Notes under the pieces: model-generated
Databases searched by the model: none
The model's input: only the letters and a program-made list of their open reading frames with translations
Told to the model about the DNA's origin: nothing
DNA from: Calcarisporiella thermophila CBS 279.70
Taxonomy: Eukaryota > Calcarisporiellomycota
Direction: 5' to 3'
Assembly: GCF_041956535.1 (NCBI RefSeq)
Contig: NW_027192207.1
Span: forward strand, 30,310-63,479
DNA: 33,170 nucleotides
Part shown: piece after piece, positions 21,925 to 31,507 of the stretch
Numbering within the stretch: the stretch's first letter is position 1
How the letters are laid out: every line of letters begins with the position of its first letter
Position numbers and translations under genes: made by a program

Positions 21925-24900
21925 ATGTGGATTATTGAAGGAATTGGTACCAATGAAGGTCTGGTATAAAGTCTGGCTCACAGTATATCGATCATATTTT
22001 CTGAAATGCTTTATTCTATATCTGAGCGTAGGTGTGAAGCGCTGGCTACGGCCCAATAAGCAATACGTGTTGGGACGAACCAAGCGTGAGTATGTTTGGT
22101 ATAGAGCAGTGACATTTTTAGCTAATCTCCACTGCTTTCCTAAGTGTGCGACTTTTCCTTGCTGGGAGACAAGAGTGTCAGTCGCAAACATGCGGTCCTC
22201 GATGTTGGCGAGGCTAAAGTTGGTAATATTCAATTGTGTTGGATTGACCAGTAATTAAATATATTATGCTCCTTTTTCCTGTAATCTAGACTCAACCATC
22301 GGAACACACGCAGCTGATTCTTAGTGATCTGAATTCTAAATTTGGAGTGTTTGTCAATGATAAACGCGTCGAAAACACGATGGAGCTCAAGGACGGAGAT
22401 CAATTTAAACTTGGGGTATGGACAAGTATTTTCAAGTACGTACTATTCCTGCTTTTATACCATAAAGTATGCCAAATTGAACCTTTCATGTGATCATAGA
22501 GTATATTGGAAGCCGGCTGTATTGTGTGTATCTGGGTTGCAAGAAGACAGTTACCGCGAAATATGCGAGCGAGCAGCCAACCAAGGCAAGTTGCGAAAAA
22601 TTTTTATGCCCCTTTATAATGCAGTTTATATCCTTATTCTCTCCCGAACTAATTACGTTGTATATATAGATATTCGTGTCACGAAAGAGTGGATTACAGG
22701 AATGAGCACTCATTTCTACACTCCCCAGCTCGTTGCAACGCAGAAACTCTTTTGCGCCCTGCTTGAATGTCGGTACATAGTAGGCCCAACATGGCTGGAA
22801 GAGATGGAGAAGACAGCTGAGGAAAGAGAAAAATGCTTCAGTATAGTGGCCCCGCAAAATTTTGAGCCCCCTAAGGCAGATCAAAGCTTTTCCAGTGAGA
22901 AAGTTTCCTTACGGCCAGTAGAGAAGCGGAGAACTCTCTTTGCAGGATTAACATTTTTGATCTTCCAGGAGAAGCAGGTATTTATTATTGGGAACTACCT
23001 ATAGTGTGCACTATTTTTCTCGCTTCAGCTGCTCACTTCTACTCTCCATTGCAGTTCCAGTCTGTTGCAGAGACCATTCGTCTCGGCCAGGGCCGTGCCA
23101 TACATGTTGCCCTTGGTGCAGATATACCCAACAGTGCTGAGTCGATAGTAGATTTGGCAAGGAAATACAACCGCCCTATTTTAGTAGAACCGAAGGCGAT
23201 CGCTGTGGGAGAAAAAACGAGCGAAATATACAAGGCGGCCTCTATGTAAATATTGCGCAAGTGCTTTGAATTCTGTTTTTTCAAAAAAAAAAATAACTCT
23301 GAAACGCGTAGGCTTGGGATGGTCTTGATACCAGAGCATGATATTGGATACGCAGTACTTTATGCAAATACTGACGAATATTGTAACCCCAATGCGCCAC
23401 CCGTCTCAACCTATAGGCCTCTCGACAGGCACATTGGGTTAGACAGCCCAGATAACAGGCGAACCAAGCGTGGATCATCGATAGAGAGAAATGAAGATGA
23501 AAATGTAAATAACGAGAAAAGAAAGACAAAGGAATTGCCAAAGGTAATAACATGTTCTTTGAATAAAACTGTTATAGTATAACTGCATATATGCTCCAAT
23601 ATTTAGACTTTCGATACGGCACAGAATTTGTGGGATAATTTACTTGGGGTCGACACAGACACACCGACAGTTACAGAGGCAGATCGAGAAAGGACTGAAG
23701 AGGATGAAAAGCAGCCAGAAAGGACTACTGTTAATTCGCTTAATCCCAACAAGTCTAATCTTGTCAATGTAAGTCCATGCTGTTATTTAATTCACAACGG
23801 ATAATTTTAATATATTTTTTGCTGGGCAGAACTTGGTCGAGAGTCTATGGGACGATTTGCTTGGTGGTGACGTAGACACACCGACAGCCACAGAGGCAAA
23901 TCAAGAGAGAACTGAAGAGGATAAAAAGCAGCCAGAAAGGGCTACTGTTAACTCACGCAATTCCGACAAGTCTAATTTTGCCAATGTAAGTCCATGATGT
24001 TATCTAACCCACAGCGGATAATTTTAATATATCTTTTGCTGGGCAGAACTTGGCGGAGAGTCTTTGGGATGATTTGCTTGGTGAGACGCAGACTCTGCCT
24101 CCACCAGATGTAGGAGATAATGAAGTGAAATTGAATGAGGGTATATCAGAGGTTTGAATCTTCTATTGTGATTTCCCCTTTTTTGCGCACATTCCATTTA
24201 AGGTTGTTTTTGATATTATAGCAAGAATCACAAAACTCGGTTATTCGCCAGCCCGACTTTTTACCTGCGTCTCCACTTACAGACAGCTTTGCCTCAAATT
24301 CAACATCTGCACCCCCTTCCTTCCCATCCTCCACAAATCCGCCCGTAACCGAGTATTCTCGGGACTCAGCAGGACCACGGTCTTCATTACCAAGTCTCTC
24401 TCTCTCTCCTTCTCGCTCGGCCGACGAAGAGGATGACCTCTTTTTTGCAGAAAATTCCAAAATCAAGTCCAAAGGGAAAAATGCAAAACGAAGAAAAATT
24501 GATGCAGAAAACGATCCAATCCGCAAGCAGATTCGCACTGCAGCGCGTGATGAAAAGGAAAGAATCAAGACAGAAGAAGAGCATGAAAGGATGGTTATTG
24601 CGAAGGAGAGAAGAGCACTAGAGAGTTCAGAATATGGAGACGCTGAAAAAAGAAAAATTTCGCAGGAAGAGGTCGTGGAGCTAGTTAAGCGGCAGTATGG
24701 TGAGGGGATCAGTGCCAACAAAGGTAATAGAAGAGAACAAAAGAAGAGCAACGTGAAAAATTTCAAGAGGTTCAAAAAGGTACTCTATCGATTAATTGTT
24801 TGGAATTCTTTTCTCGTATGCCTATTATTGCTATTGCTGCATATGTACTAGGCTAATTACGTGGGTATGAACCGAAATCTTGGTTTTGTGCAGCTTGTAG

Positions 24901-25130
24901 TTCACGACTCCAATAGCGTTGCTGACTCCTCTGGATTCCTAAGTGACGATACCCAAAGTGTCAGAAATCCGCGGGACGAGATGGATGATATTTTCGACGC
25001 GTTGCCCGCCCTTAATAATAAGAGTGGCAATAAACAACGCCAAGTTAGACTGCCAATAAGGCGAGCGGCTGAGGGCAAATCACAAAAGAAGCAATACATA
25101 GAGATTGAGGAGGATGACTTTTTCGACTAA
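21925..25130 (+). CDS. NBS1: NBS1/nibrin-like subunit of the MRE11-RAD50-NBS1 complex
   Basis: Thirteen exons: 21925-21958, 22032-22085, 22145-22218, 22290-22435, 22500-22585, 22670-22977, 23055-23245, 23312-23543, 23607-23768, 23830-23985, 24047-24151, 24222-24779 and 24852-25130. All phases agree, giving 794 aa. The start is the ATG-TGG at 21925, matching the Met-Trp start of the family. Residues 12-105 form an FHA domain with GR (26-27), SRKH (42-45) and LNSKFGVFVN (68-77). A BRCT region (about 104-340) follows, including the strand motif IGYAVLYANTDEYCNP. Then come three LWD(D/N)LLG repeats (383-389, 435-441, 487-493), a Ser-rich and charged region, the MRE11-binding motif NVKNFKRFKK (693-702), and an acidic end IEIEEDDFFD like the ATM/Tel1-recruiting C-terminus. 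Intron 5 (22586-22669) is GC-AG and intron 3 uses GTTGGT. The protein recruits MRE11-RAD50 and the ATM kinase to DNA breaks and telomeres in the nucleus. Confidence 0.92.
23607..24100 (+). repeat. Tandem duplication of an exon-intron unit inside NBS1
   Basis: Exon 9 plus intron 9 (23607-23829) and exon 10 plus intron 10 (23830-24046) are near copies with a period of about 217 bp. The two 61-nt introns are the same length and differ at only about six positions. The exons share long identical runs (for example AGACACACCGACAG). The start of exon 11 (24047-24085) is a third partial copy before the sequence diverges. Each copy encodes the motif LWDNLLG or SLWDDLLG, and the first two a following acidic Thr/Glu-rich stretch. 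Unit boundaries fall at splice sites, so the reading frame is kept. Confidence 0.9.
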
Positions 25131-25601
25131 AATGCCCACGGCAAACCTTGTAAATATCTTCGTTCGATAATAAATTCCATTTAGTTTTGACTCAATTATA
25201 GGTTTTGGCCGTGTCTTTCGTGTCATTTTAGTGACAAAAAAGTAGCTTAGAAGCTCCAACCAGCTGAATCTTCCCAACCTGAATGGGAGTTTTTTCAAGT
25301 TGAATAAAGTTAAAAAAACTCCAAGTGAAGGTAGGGTTGATGAAGTATGATGCTTTATGCGTGTAACTCGCATAAACAGAGATCTACTATGTGAAAAGAC
25401 ATTTACGGTATATTCGAGTTTTTATTTACAATAGTGTGAAATGGCTTTTGCAGTTCCATTTCTTATTTTATACTGAAATGTTGTGGCGCAATTCTCTAGT
25501 GACTTCTTGCGCGCAGTTTTAGGTTGCGCTAACTCTGTAATTTCATATTAAGGCTACGGTTTCGCGTAATCTCTTCTCTTTTTGAGAAGTATAAAGTAGC
25601 T
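25131..25601. other. Intergenic region between NBS1 and the CTC1-like gene
   Basis: About 470 bases with no ORF worth calling. It should hold the NBS1 3' end (an AATAAA lies near 25170) and the promoter of the CTC1-like gene. A TATAAA a dozen bases before the ATG at 25602 is too close to be a working TATA box. Confidence 0.45.
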
Positions 25602-28600
25602 ATGACAACGGCGCCATGTGGAGTTATGACCGTCTCTGATCTCTTCTTATTAAATCATTCACTATCTTCCCATGAGGCTACATCTCACATTCTTGTTGGT
25701 CACCTAGTAATTGCCACTTCCCCCCAGGAGACTTCCTACTCACGAGGCACCTTAGTGTTCCAGGACGATACAGGGGAGGTCGCGTGTAAGATAAAAAAAT
25801 TTAATCGATACTGGACGAAGTACCGGGTTCGTTTGAAAGCGTGGCATTATGTGCACAATGGTGCGCTGGGGAGTGACAAAAAGAGAATTCCGAAAAATTA
25901 TCTAGAAATTTGGGAAGATCCGGAGATTGTGGGCAATCATCACGAGAATAATCCAACTTCACGTAATGCTGACAGTATGGGACTCTATCTTGTTCCGAGA
26001 TTATTGAGCAAAGAGCTCCTAGAGCAATATCACCCATGTACTCTTTCTGAGCTTGAAAAACTAGAGATCGTGCATAGGAATGAAGCGGCAATTACGGTGT
26101 GCACTCGTGTGAAAGCAAAAAGTGTGCTTCATATTCCCTCGAGTCAAACTGCCTCTTTCTTTCTCGAGCTTGAACTCTTTCTCTCTGACCTCACCAGCGA
26201 ACAGAATAATGCCTACATGATCTTTGAAGGCGATGATCTTATTCCTCTTCACGACGAAATATGCGTTGGACAGCCATACATTTTTACAAAAATACACATA
26301 GCATGGAGCAATAAGTCACAAGAAAAGGTTCTGGTTTTCGGAAGTAACGAATCCACTATAATCCCAGTTACATCTTCAGATAAAACTACTAATCCATCGC
26401 GGCTTTCAGGGCTAACGCCACCATGTCAGCTACGACACCAGAATATTGTGATCAACTATACAGGGAGACTGACGCGGATCCTCGATGCACTCTTAGGCCT
26501 CTTTGTGCTTGATAACCGGTTCATCCTTTCCCTTAGCCATCATTTCGACTACAATCCCGAGCAGCCCTTCCGCGAAGGGACTACCCTACGATTATGCAAC
26601 GTACACCTTATTTTGCTGGAAAATGCTGAAAAAATATGGAAAGACATTGTGGAAGATCTAGAAGGGATGGCTGAAAATATTGTTGCACTTGTTGGATGTA
26701 CTTATTCGACCATAGAGATCACAGAGTTTTCAACGGCCCACAATCCTTTTTATAAGAGTATAACTTTTGGTGCTCCAGGACTAGACGAGAACAATTCAAG
26801 TTCAGTAATGAGCAATGCGCTTTTTGCATTACGCAGCAAAGTAACTGCTGTTAAACTCCTACGTATCATTGAACTCTTCTATCTATTCCGCCGAAAATTC
26901 ACCTTTTCTGAGAACGGCATGCTAATTCCAGAGAAGGCCCTGGTGATGGAGCGACAGAATAGCAGAGGTGTACTTTCTGAACTATTGCAAAATCTTGAAG
27001 GAGAATTAGGACTCCAAGATGTCTATGGTGATTTCTTTAATCATACGCAAGGTTGTTCGATCATCGGGATACTGCCGGATTGTGCTAAAACTGAAAGCAA
27101 GGAATGGCGATTTCCAGTGCTGAGTGAGATCGCAGCCCATTTACAAGAACTTGTCTGCCTTCGCACGCCTTCCTCTCCTCCGTCGGTGCAATCGACCACT
27201 ATGTATCGCTGTGAAGTATTGTCCGCACACGAAACTGGGCTTGAACGGACTGCGTTTTTAGGAATTTTGCGAGGTGCAACAGATGCCTCAGGGAGTTTGG
27301 AATTGGTAGATGCGAGTGGGAGTATTCGTCTGGTTCCAAACTCGGCTTCCCCCTTATTTTCTCCCTATTCATCGAAAAGGAAGCGCAACGAAAAGGTGCG
27401 GGAGGTTGACTGCTATATGTTGGGACATGTATGGATGATTCCAGCATACGAGATTGTAGTGGAATGGCTCGGATCTTCTGAAAGAGAAGATGTATCAATG
27501 AAGGATCCAGACGAGGTGTCAAAACCAGAAGAAAACCTTGTGTACAAGGTATATATGAGGTTTGATGTGAGCCAGGCGGTATGCGTATATCGGCTTCCCA
27601 TTCCAAACCCCTGGATGCCGCTTCTTGGTACTGGCGATAGGGATGCGCGGAATGTATTGTTTCTAGCAAGGCACGCGCATACACCTAGACTCGAGCACAC
27701 GATCAAGGATGCTGAGGTTCGCTGTCTCGTCGAAGGCATTGGGTTCGATATGGTCTCGCGTGAATCCAATCGAGGCGGGAAGGAACACGCGATGGTTACT
27801 AAAGAAAAAAATATGATGTTAGAACTGGACGGTGCGAGCATGCAGTTGCTAGCGGGAATACGAGTGGGGGGAGCTTATCGAATTTGTGTTTCAGCGAGTA
27901 ACCCGACGCGGGGCTCGAGAGGGAAAAGAGAAGATTCTTCCAAAATGGCTCAGGAGACCGAGACCATATTCTCTGCTCATATACTTGCCTTCGAGCAAAT
28001 TTCCCTTCCCTTTACTGCAGAATATCATCCCACAATTCGCGATCTTATTCTTCAAAAAATCGCTGCAACTCGATTGCGCCTGGATACTGCCTCCTGGTCT
28101 TTCATCGCAAAATCGCTGCAAACTCTGCAGAAGACGATGCAGTCTGTGTGTTTTTCTGCCGATGCTGTGGTGCCTCCTCCGCCTAACGAGTTGCCTTTGG
28201 CGACGGGGTATCTGAAAAAGCTTATCAATGTGCAGGGGATTGTCTTGGCCAAAGAGATCCGTGAGATCAAATCTCGATGGTGGGAAACGCGCACTCACGC
28301 GGCTTCACGTGCCTTTCTCCAACACGGAGCTGGATGCGGAGGTCCTGGTCGGGTGCTGATCGTCAAAATTGGTGATGTGCCTGGGAGTGAGGGGGTAGAA
28401 GTGCGGATGGACTTGGGGCGCGGTGGGTATCCCCTGGGAGTGACTCCGGGCTGTCTTGTCACCTTTTGGCGGATTGGGCGCAGGATGGAAAGTGCAAGGA
28501 ATCGCATCTGGTGTTCTTGGTTGGCGTGCTCCTCTATTGCTGTAGAGTCCTCGAAACTAGACGAAGAGGTTTCGGGGGTAGGCAGTAGCTTGTGTTCGCG

Positions 28601-29360
28601 TCGGGTTTTCCTGGCTGAACTGCTCCAATACAACCGTCCACCTTCCACCCCCTCCGTTTCATCTGAGATTATCGAAGCCCATATCTCGATAATACAAGTA
28701 CTAGATGCCATTTTTGCTCGCGTTTGCTCCTCTTGCAAAAGTGTCTTGCTCCCCTTTGGGTTATGCAGACGCGGATGCACACGACCCAAATCACATTTCC
28801 TGGCTCGCATGAAAGCCGTGGTCACAGATGGAACGGGTGAGGGCTTGGCCCTTGTCGAGGGCGAAGAGTTGGTGTCACGAATGCTGGCCTTGACGACTAA
28901 AGATGTAGAGAAAGTACAAAGCGAAGCGGTGGCGAAGGGGAGAATAAAATTCTGGAGGGGCAGTATGCTGAAAAGCTCCACGACGGTGGCCGTTGGTAAT
29001 GAGGGGGTAGATTCCGGTGAAGAAGCTGGAGAAACCTCGGAGGAAGAGGGGCAGGCGACCTTGAGCGATAAGGGCCCCAATTCCTTACTAACCAAGATAT
29101 GCACTCGACCGCGTATACAGCGCCGAATGATCGTGGTTGCGCATCCATGGTTCACGCAGACCAAGCCTAATCCCATTCTTGAGACCATAGATGTTACTTT
29201 GTCAAAATATCACTGCATACGGGAGTTAAGCACTAAACCTCCCACACGTTTCAAGACTCTGATGCACAGTCGCCTTCAGCTTCAAATTATACGTGTGGAG
29301 GAAGCAAATGCAGGAGCTGAGGCAGCACGATTAATAGATGAGTTGTCGTCGATGCGCTAA
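25602..29360 (+). CDS. CTC1: CTC1-like large subunit of the telomeric CST complex
   Basis: Single uninterrupted ORF of 1252 aa, close to the length of animal and plant CTC1. Near the N-terminus is an OB-fold-like stretch, HILVGHLVIAT, then GTLVFQDDTGEVACKIKKF (49-67) and YLEIWEDPEIV (100-110). A second conserved-looking block is YTGRLTRILDALLGLFVLDN (286-305), followed by GTTLRLCNVHLI (326-337). These match the wording of CTC1 family regions as I know them. Near the C-terminus four cysteines at 1042, 1045, 1055 and 1059, followed by MKAVVTDGTGEGLALVEGEE, form a zinc-ribbon OB fold like those of RPA1 and CTC1. CST binds single-stranded telomeric DNA and directs fill-in by DNA polymerase alpha. 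The absence of introns contrasts with the neighbouring genes. It could instead be another multi-OB-fold, RPA1-like protein. Confidence 0.62.
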   Translation: MTTAPCGVMTVSDLFLLNHSLSSHEATSHILVGHLVIATSPQETSYSRGTLVFQDDTGEVACKIKKFNRYWTKYRVRLKAWHYVHNGALGSDKKRIPKNYLEIWEDPEIVGNHHENNPTSRNADSMGLYLVPRLLSKELLEQYHPCTLSELEKLEIVHRNEAAITVCTRVKAKSVLHIPSSQTASFFLELELFLSDLTSEQNNAYMIFEGDDLIPLHDEICVGQPYIFTKIHIAWSNKSQEKVLVFGSNESTIIPVTSSDKTTNPSRLSGLTPPCQLRHQNIVINYTGRLTRILDALLGLFVLDNRFILSLSHHFDYNPEQPFREGTTLRLCNVHLILLENAEKIWKDIVEDLEGMAENIVALVGCTYSTIEITEFSTAHNPFYKSITFGAPGLDENNSSSVMSNALFALRSKVTAVKLLRIIELFYLFRRKFTFSENGMLIPEKALVMERQNSRGVLSELLQNLEGELGLQDVYGDFFNHTQGCSIIGILPDCAKTESKEWRFPVLSEIAAHLQELVCLRTPSSPPSVQSTTMYRCEVLSAHETGLERTAFLGILRGATDASGSLELVDASGSIRLVPNSASPLFSPYSSKRKRNEKVREVDCYMLGHVWMIPAYEIVVEWLGSSEREDVSMKDPDEVSKPEENLVYKVYMRFDVSQAVCVYRLPIPNPWMPLLGTGDRDARNVLFLARHAHTPRLEHTIKDAEVRCLVEGIGFDMVSRESNRGGKEHAMVTKEKNMMLELDGASMQLLAGIRVGGAYRICVSASNPTRGSRGKREDSSKMAQETETIFSAHILAFEQISLPFTAEYHPTIRDLILQKIAATRLRLDTASWSFIAKSLQTLQKTMQSVCFSADAVVPPPPNELPLATGYLKKLINVQGIVLAKEIREIKSRWWETRTHAASRAFLQHGAGCGGPGRVLIVKIGDVPGSEGVEVRMDLGRGGYPLGVTPGCLVTFWRIGRRMESARNRIWCSWLACSSIAVESSKLDEEVSGVGSSLCSRRVFLAELLQYNRPPSTPSVSSEIIEAHISIIQVLDAIFARVCSSCKSVLLPFGLCRRGCTRPKSHFLARMKAVVTDGTGEGLALVEGEELVSRMLALTTKDVEKVQSEAVAKGRIKFWRGSMLKSSTTVAVGNEGVDSGEEAGETSEEEGQATLSDKGPNSLLTKICTRPRIQRRMIVVAHPWFTQTKPNPILETIDVTLSKYHCIRELSTKPPTRFKTLMHSRLQLQIIRVEEANAGAEAARLIDELSSMR

Positions 29361-30436
29361 TATCACTCAAACTTATTCCTGTTTAATTCAGAGTCCCCAA
29401 TTACCTAAATCTATCCTTTTTTTTATTATACACCTTTGATTTTTTTTTACCTGCAAATACTTTATAACTAATGTATTTTTTTAATGCCCTTTTTTATTTT
29501 GATATGACTTCTTTTGTATTCTTGTAATAATATATCCCCAAAGGAAAATTCAGTCAGTTAAATACCAAAACAACTACAAAAAATATCAGAGATGGTAGAA
29601 AACACTAGAGAAGACGAAATATCCGCACTTTGGAATGACAAGTGTGTGAACTTAGATTACTTACCTCACTAAAGGAGAAGCACCTAGGAGTTACTTCTGG
29701 TAACATCCAATAGGGAAAAGCTGTGGTCCATATGAAATTGATTGTCAGCGATAATGAAAGTAATAGATAAATTTTATGGGAACAGATATTAGACCACTAT
29801 ATTAACCAGTAATGTTAACACTGATAAAAATTGTATTGGAAAATCAATATTCCCGATGGAAGTATAGGGCGCATCTTTAATCTAATAAAGTATTTATATA
29901 ATCATTTTGTGTATGAGTAAATAACCGTAAATAACTACTAAGCAGTAATAGTAACAATGTTAGAAATTGTATTGGAAAATCAAAATTCCGAATAAAAAGT
30001 GTAGGATGTATCTTTTATCTATCAAAGTATTTTTATAGCTCATTTTGTGTATGCGTAAATAAACGTACATATCTACTAAGCAGCAATGGTAACAATGGTA
30101 GAAATTGGATTGGAGATTAATGATTCCCAAAAGAAGTATAAGTCGTACCACAAATCCAGCAAAGTTTTTATATAATCATTTGTGTATCCTGCCCTTGTGT
30201 CTGGATAAAGCAATTACTATTTGGACATATGATGGGGCACATATACAATTTAACAAGATTTTGTAAAAGGGGCTAAAACCATCTTCGCGTTAAAAAAGAA
30301 CCGTATTTTTATTGCCTGATTTATTGTCTAAAAATTAACTTAAATAGCTGAACGATATAAATAACCAGCATTTTTCATGAAGCGTATAACAACTCTAAGA
30401 CTATTTCCTCTATAAACGTAAGAAACACCTATTACG
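29361..30436. other. AT-rich intergenic region with diverged tandem repeat
   Basis: About 1.1 kb of strongly AT-rich DNA after the CTC1-like gene, with long T runs at 29418-29450. No gene is seen. Its right half is made of the tandem repeat listed separately. Confidence 0.5.
29808..30190. repeat. Three diverged tandem copies of a 136-138-bp unit
   Basis: Three consecutive units share an ordered set of words: an AGTAATnnTAACA-like start, AAATTGTATTGGAAAATCAA, an ATTCC block, CAAAGTATTTTTATA, TCATTTTGTGTATG and CTACTAAGCAG. The ATTGGA-type anchors fall at about 29837, 29973 and 30109-30111, so the period is 136 then about 138 bp. Identity is moderate, with the third copy the most diverged, so the array is old. 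It is non-coding. Confidence 0.8.
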
Positions 30437-30682
30437 ATGCATAAGCTATTTTTCAACTTCTTCTTCATTTGTATAATTTATTCGAGCAGTGTATTTGCTC
30501 GAGACGTGTACTGTGGAGGCTGTTCTCTGTTGAGATGCAGCGATGAAAGTGCTACTTATGATTGTTGTTCAGGGGGTAAAAAGGACACAACTCTAGGACA
30601 CGCTATTTGCGAAATAAGTGGAGATTTGAATAATTTTATTAATTGCTGTGAGTCAAAGGGGTGGAGCGCATATGAGAATTAA
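30437..30682 (+). CDS. Small secreted cysteine-rich protein
   Basis: An 81-aa ORF begins with a strong signal peptide: MHK followed by a Phe/Ile-rich core, with likely cleavage after VFA at residue 21. The mature 60 residues hold eight cysteines at 26, 29, 34, 43, 44, 58, 70 and 71, enough for four disulfides, in the order C-x2-C-x4-C-x8-CC-x13-C-x11-CC. A TATAAA-like box (GATATAAATAA) lies about 80 bases before the start, and AATAAA at 30721-30726 lies 38 bases after the stop. Both suggest a real short transcript. Such proteins in fungi serve as cell-wall components, antimicrobials or host-directed effectors. No family is recognised. Confidence 0.65.
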   Translation: MHKLFFNFFFICIIYSSSVFARDVYCGGCSLLRCSDESATYDCCSGGKKDTTLGHAICEISGDLNNFINCCESKGWSAYEN

Positions 30683-30720
30683 ACGAAATTTAAAGTATCT
30701 CTGGAAACCTCAATATTTTT

Positions 30721-30726
30721 AATAAA
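30721..30726 (+). terminator. Polyadenylation signal AATAAA
   Basis: AATAAA 38 bases downstream of the stop codon of the small secreted protein is well placed for 3' end formation. The motif is common in AT-rich DNA. Confidence 0.4.
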
Positions 30727-31507
30727 TTGCTCGTATTTCCTGAAAGTTTACAGTTACAAATAAGTATTATTTATGTTTTAAAATCTGTGCCTATTTTCAT
30801 GACGTTCACAATATGGGCTATTTTATGGCAACTTTATAGGGATATAGCAATTTATTATGAATAATGAAGTGGATCAATTTTGACCAGAATTTACCGATGT
30901 AGATTTTTACTTTTGTAACTCGATATCTAAAGGCGTCTATGGCTCGAAAGTTGCTCCACATTTTCTGCTAGCCATACTCTTATTTATCCTATAAAACAAA
31001 CCCTTATGCCTCGAATCACTCCAGGTAAACCTGCTCGCGTATCCGTCCTCCTCGAAGAGGGATACTCAACACGTGAAATTGCCGCCCGAGAAGGCATTGG
31101 AAAAAATATAGTAGGCGCTAGTTCAACGTTGGCGCAGAAAGACTCCGTATACCAATCCTCCATGTGCATTGATACCTCGCACATTACGCGAAGTGCTAGG
31201 TTAGAATTATAATAACGCAGAGACCACTTTTTATAAATAGAGTAGTACTAGTAAAAACGGTTCCTGCCTATAGAGTTATTGAAGGCATATTGCCTTGTAA
31301 GTTACTTTAGTTCTTATTAGTATAGTAAGTGTCTGCAATTAAAGCAGCAACAGAAAATGATAAGTAGGAGTTATATTTGAAAAGCCCGTATATCCGAGTG
31401 ATTTATTAGAATAAATATTTAAATAAATCCAAATAATCGTATAAATATATGAATATATATATATAGGCCATAGCTCATCACGAACAGAGAAAAGGTAAAC
31501 AAATACA
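30727..31507. other. Intergenic region with transposon remnant and ENA-type 3' region
   Basis: AT-rich DNA surrounding the Tc1-like fragment. The part near 31430-31470 is an AT-repeat-rich stretch (ATATATATATA-type) in the 3' flank of the right ENA-type gene. No other gene is seen. Confidence 0.4.
31006..31212 (+). mobile_element. Decayed Tc1/mariner-type transposase fragment (N-terminal HTH)
   Basis: The ORF begins MPRITPGKPARVSVLLEEG and continues YSTREIAAREGIGKN. This is the typical first helix-turn-helix of fungal Tc1-like transposases (RxxILxLxxxGxSxREIAxxxGV pattern). After residue about 35 the frame is lost. In a neighbouring frame, VQRWRRK and IPRTLREVL look like the linker and second HTH, so a frameshift separates the halves. 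Nothing of the DDE catalytic domain follows, and no terminal inverted repeats were identified. It is a dead remnant of about 200 bp. Confidence 0.65.

Noticed and set aside
25589-25595. TATAAA just before the CTC1-like start as a TATA box
   Set aside because: It lies about a dozen bases before the ATG, leaving no room for a leader.
28295-29188. A 297-codon minus-strand ORF inside the CTC1-like gene
   Set aside because: It lies wholly antisense to a longer ORF with recognisable domain features, and its own sequence shows no known motif.
31244-31252. AGTACTAGT shared with the hairpin arms at 13533-13582, as a possible link to the Tc1-like fragment
   Set aside because: A shared 9-mer, itself nearly palindromic, is expected by chance often enough in 33 kb on two strands.
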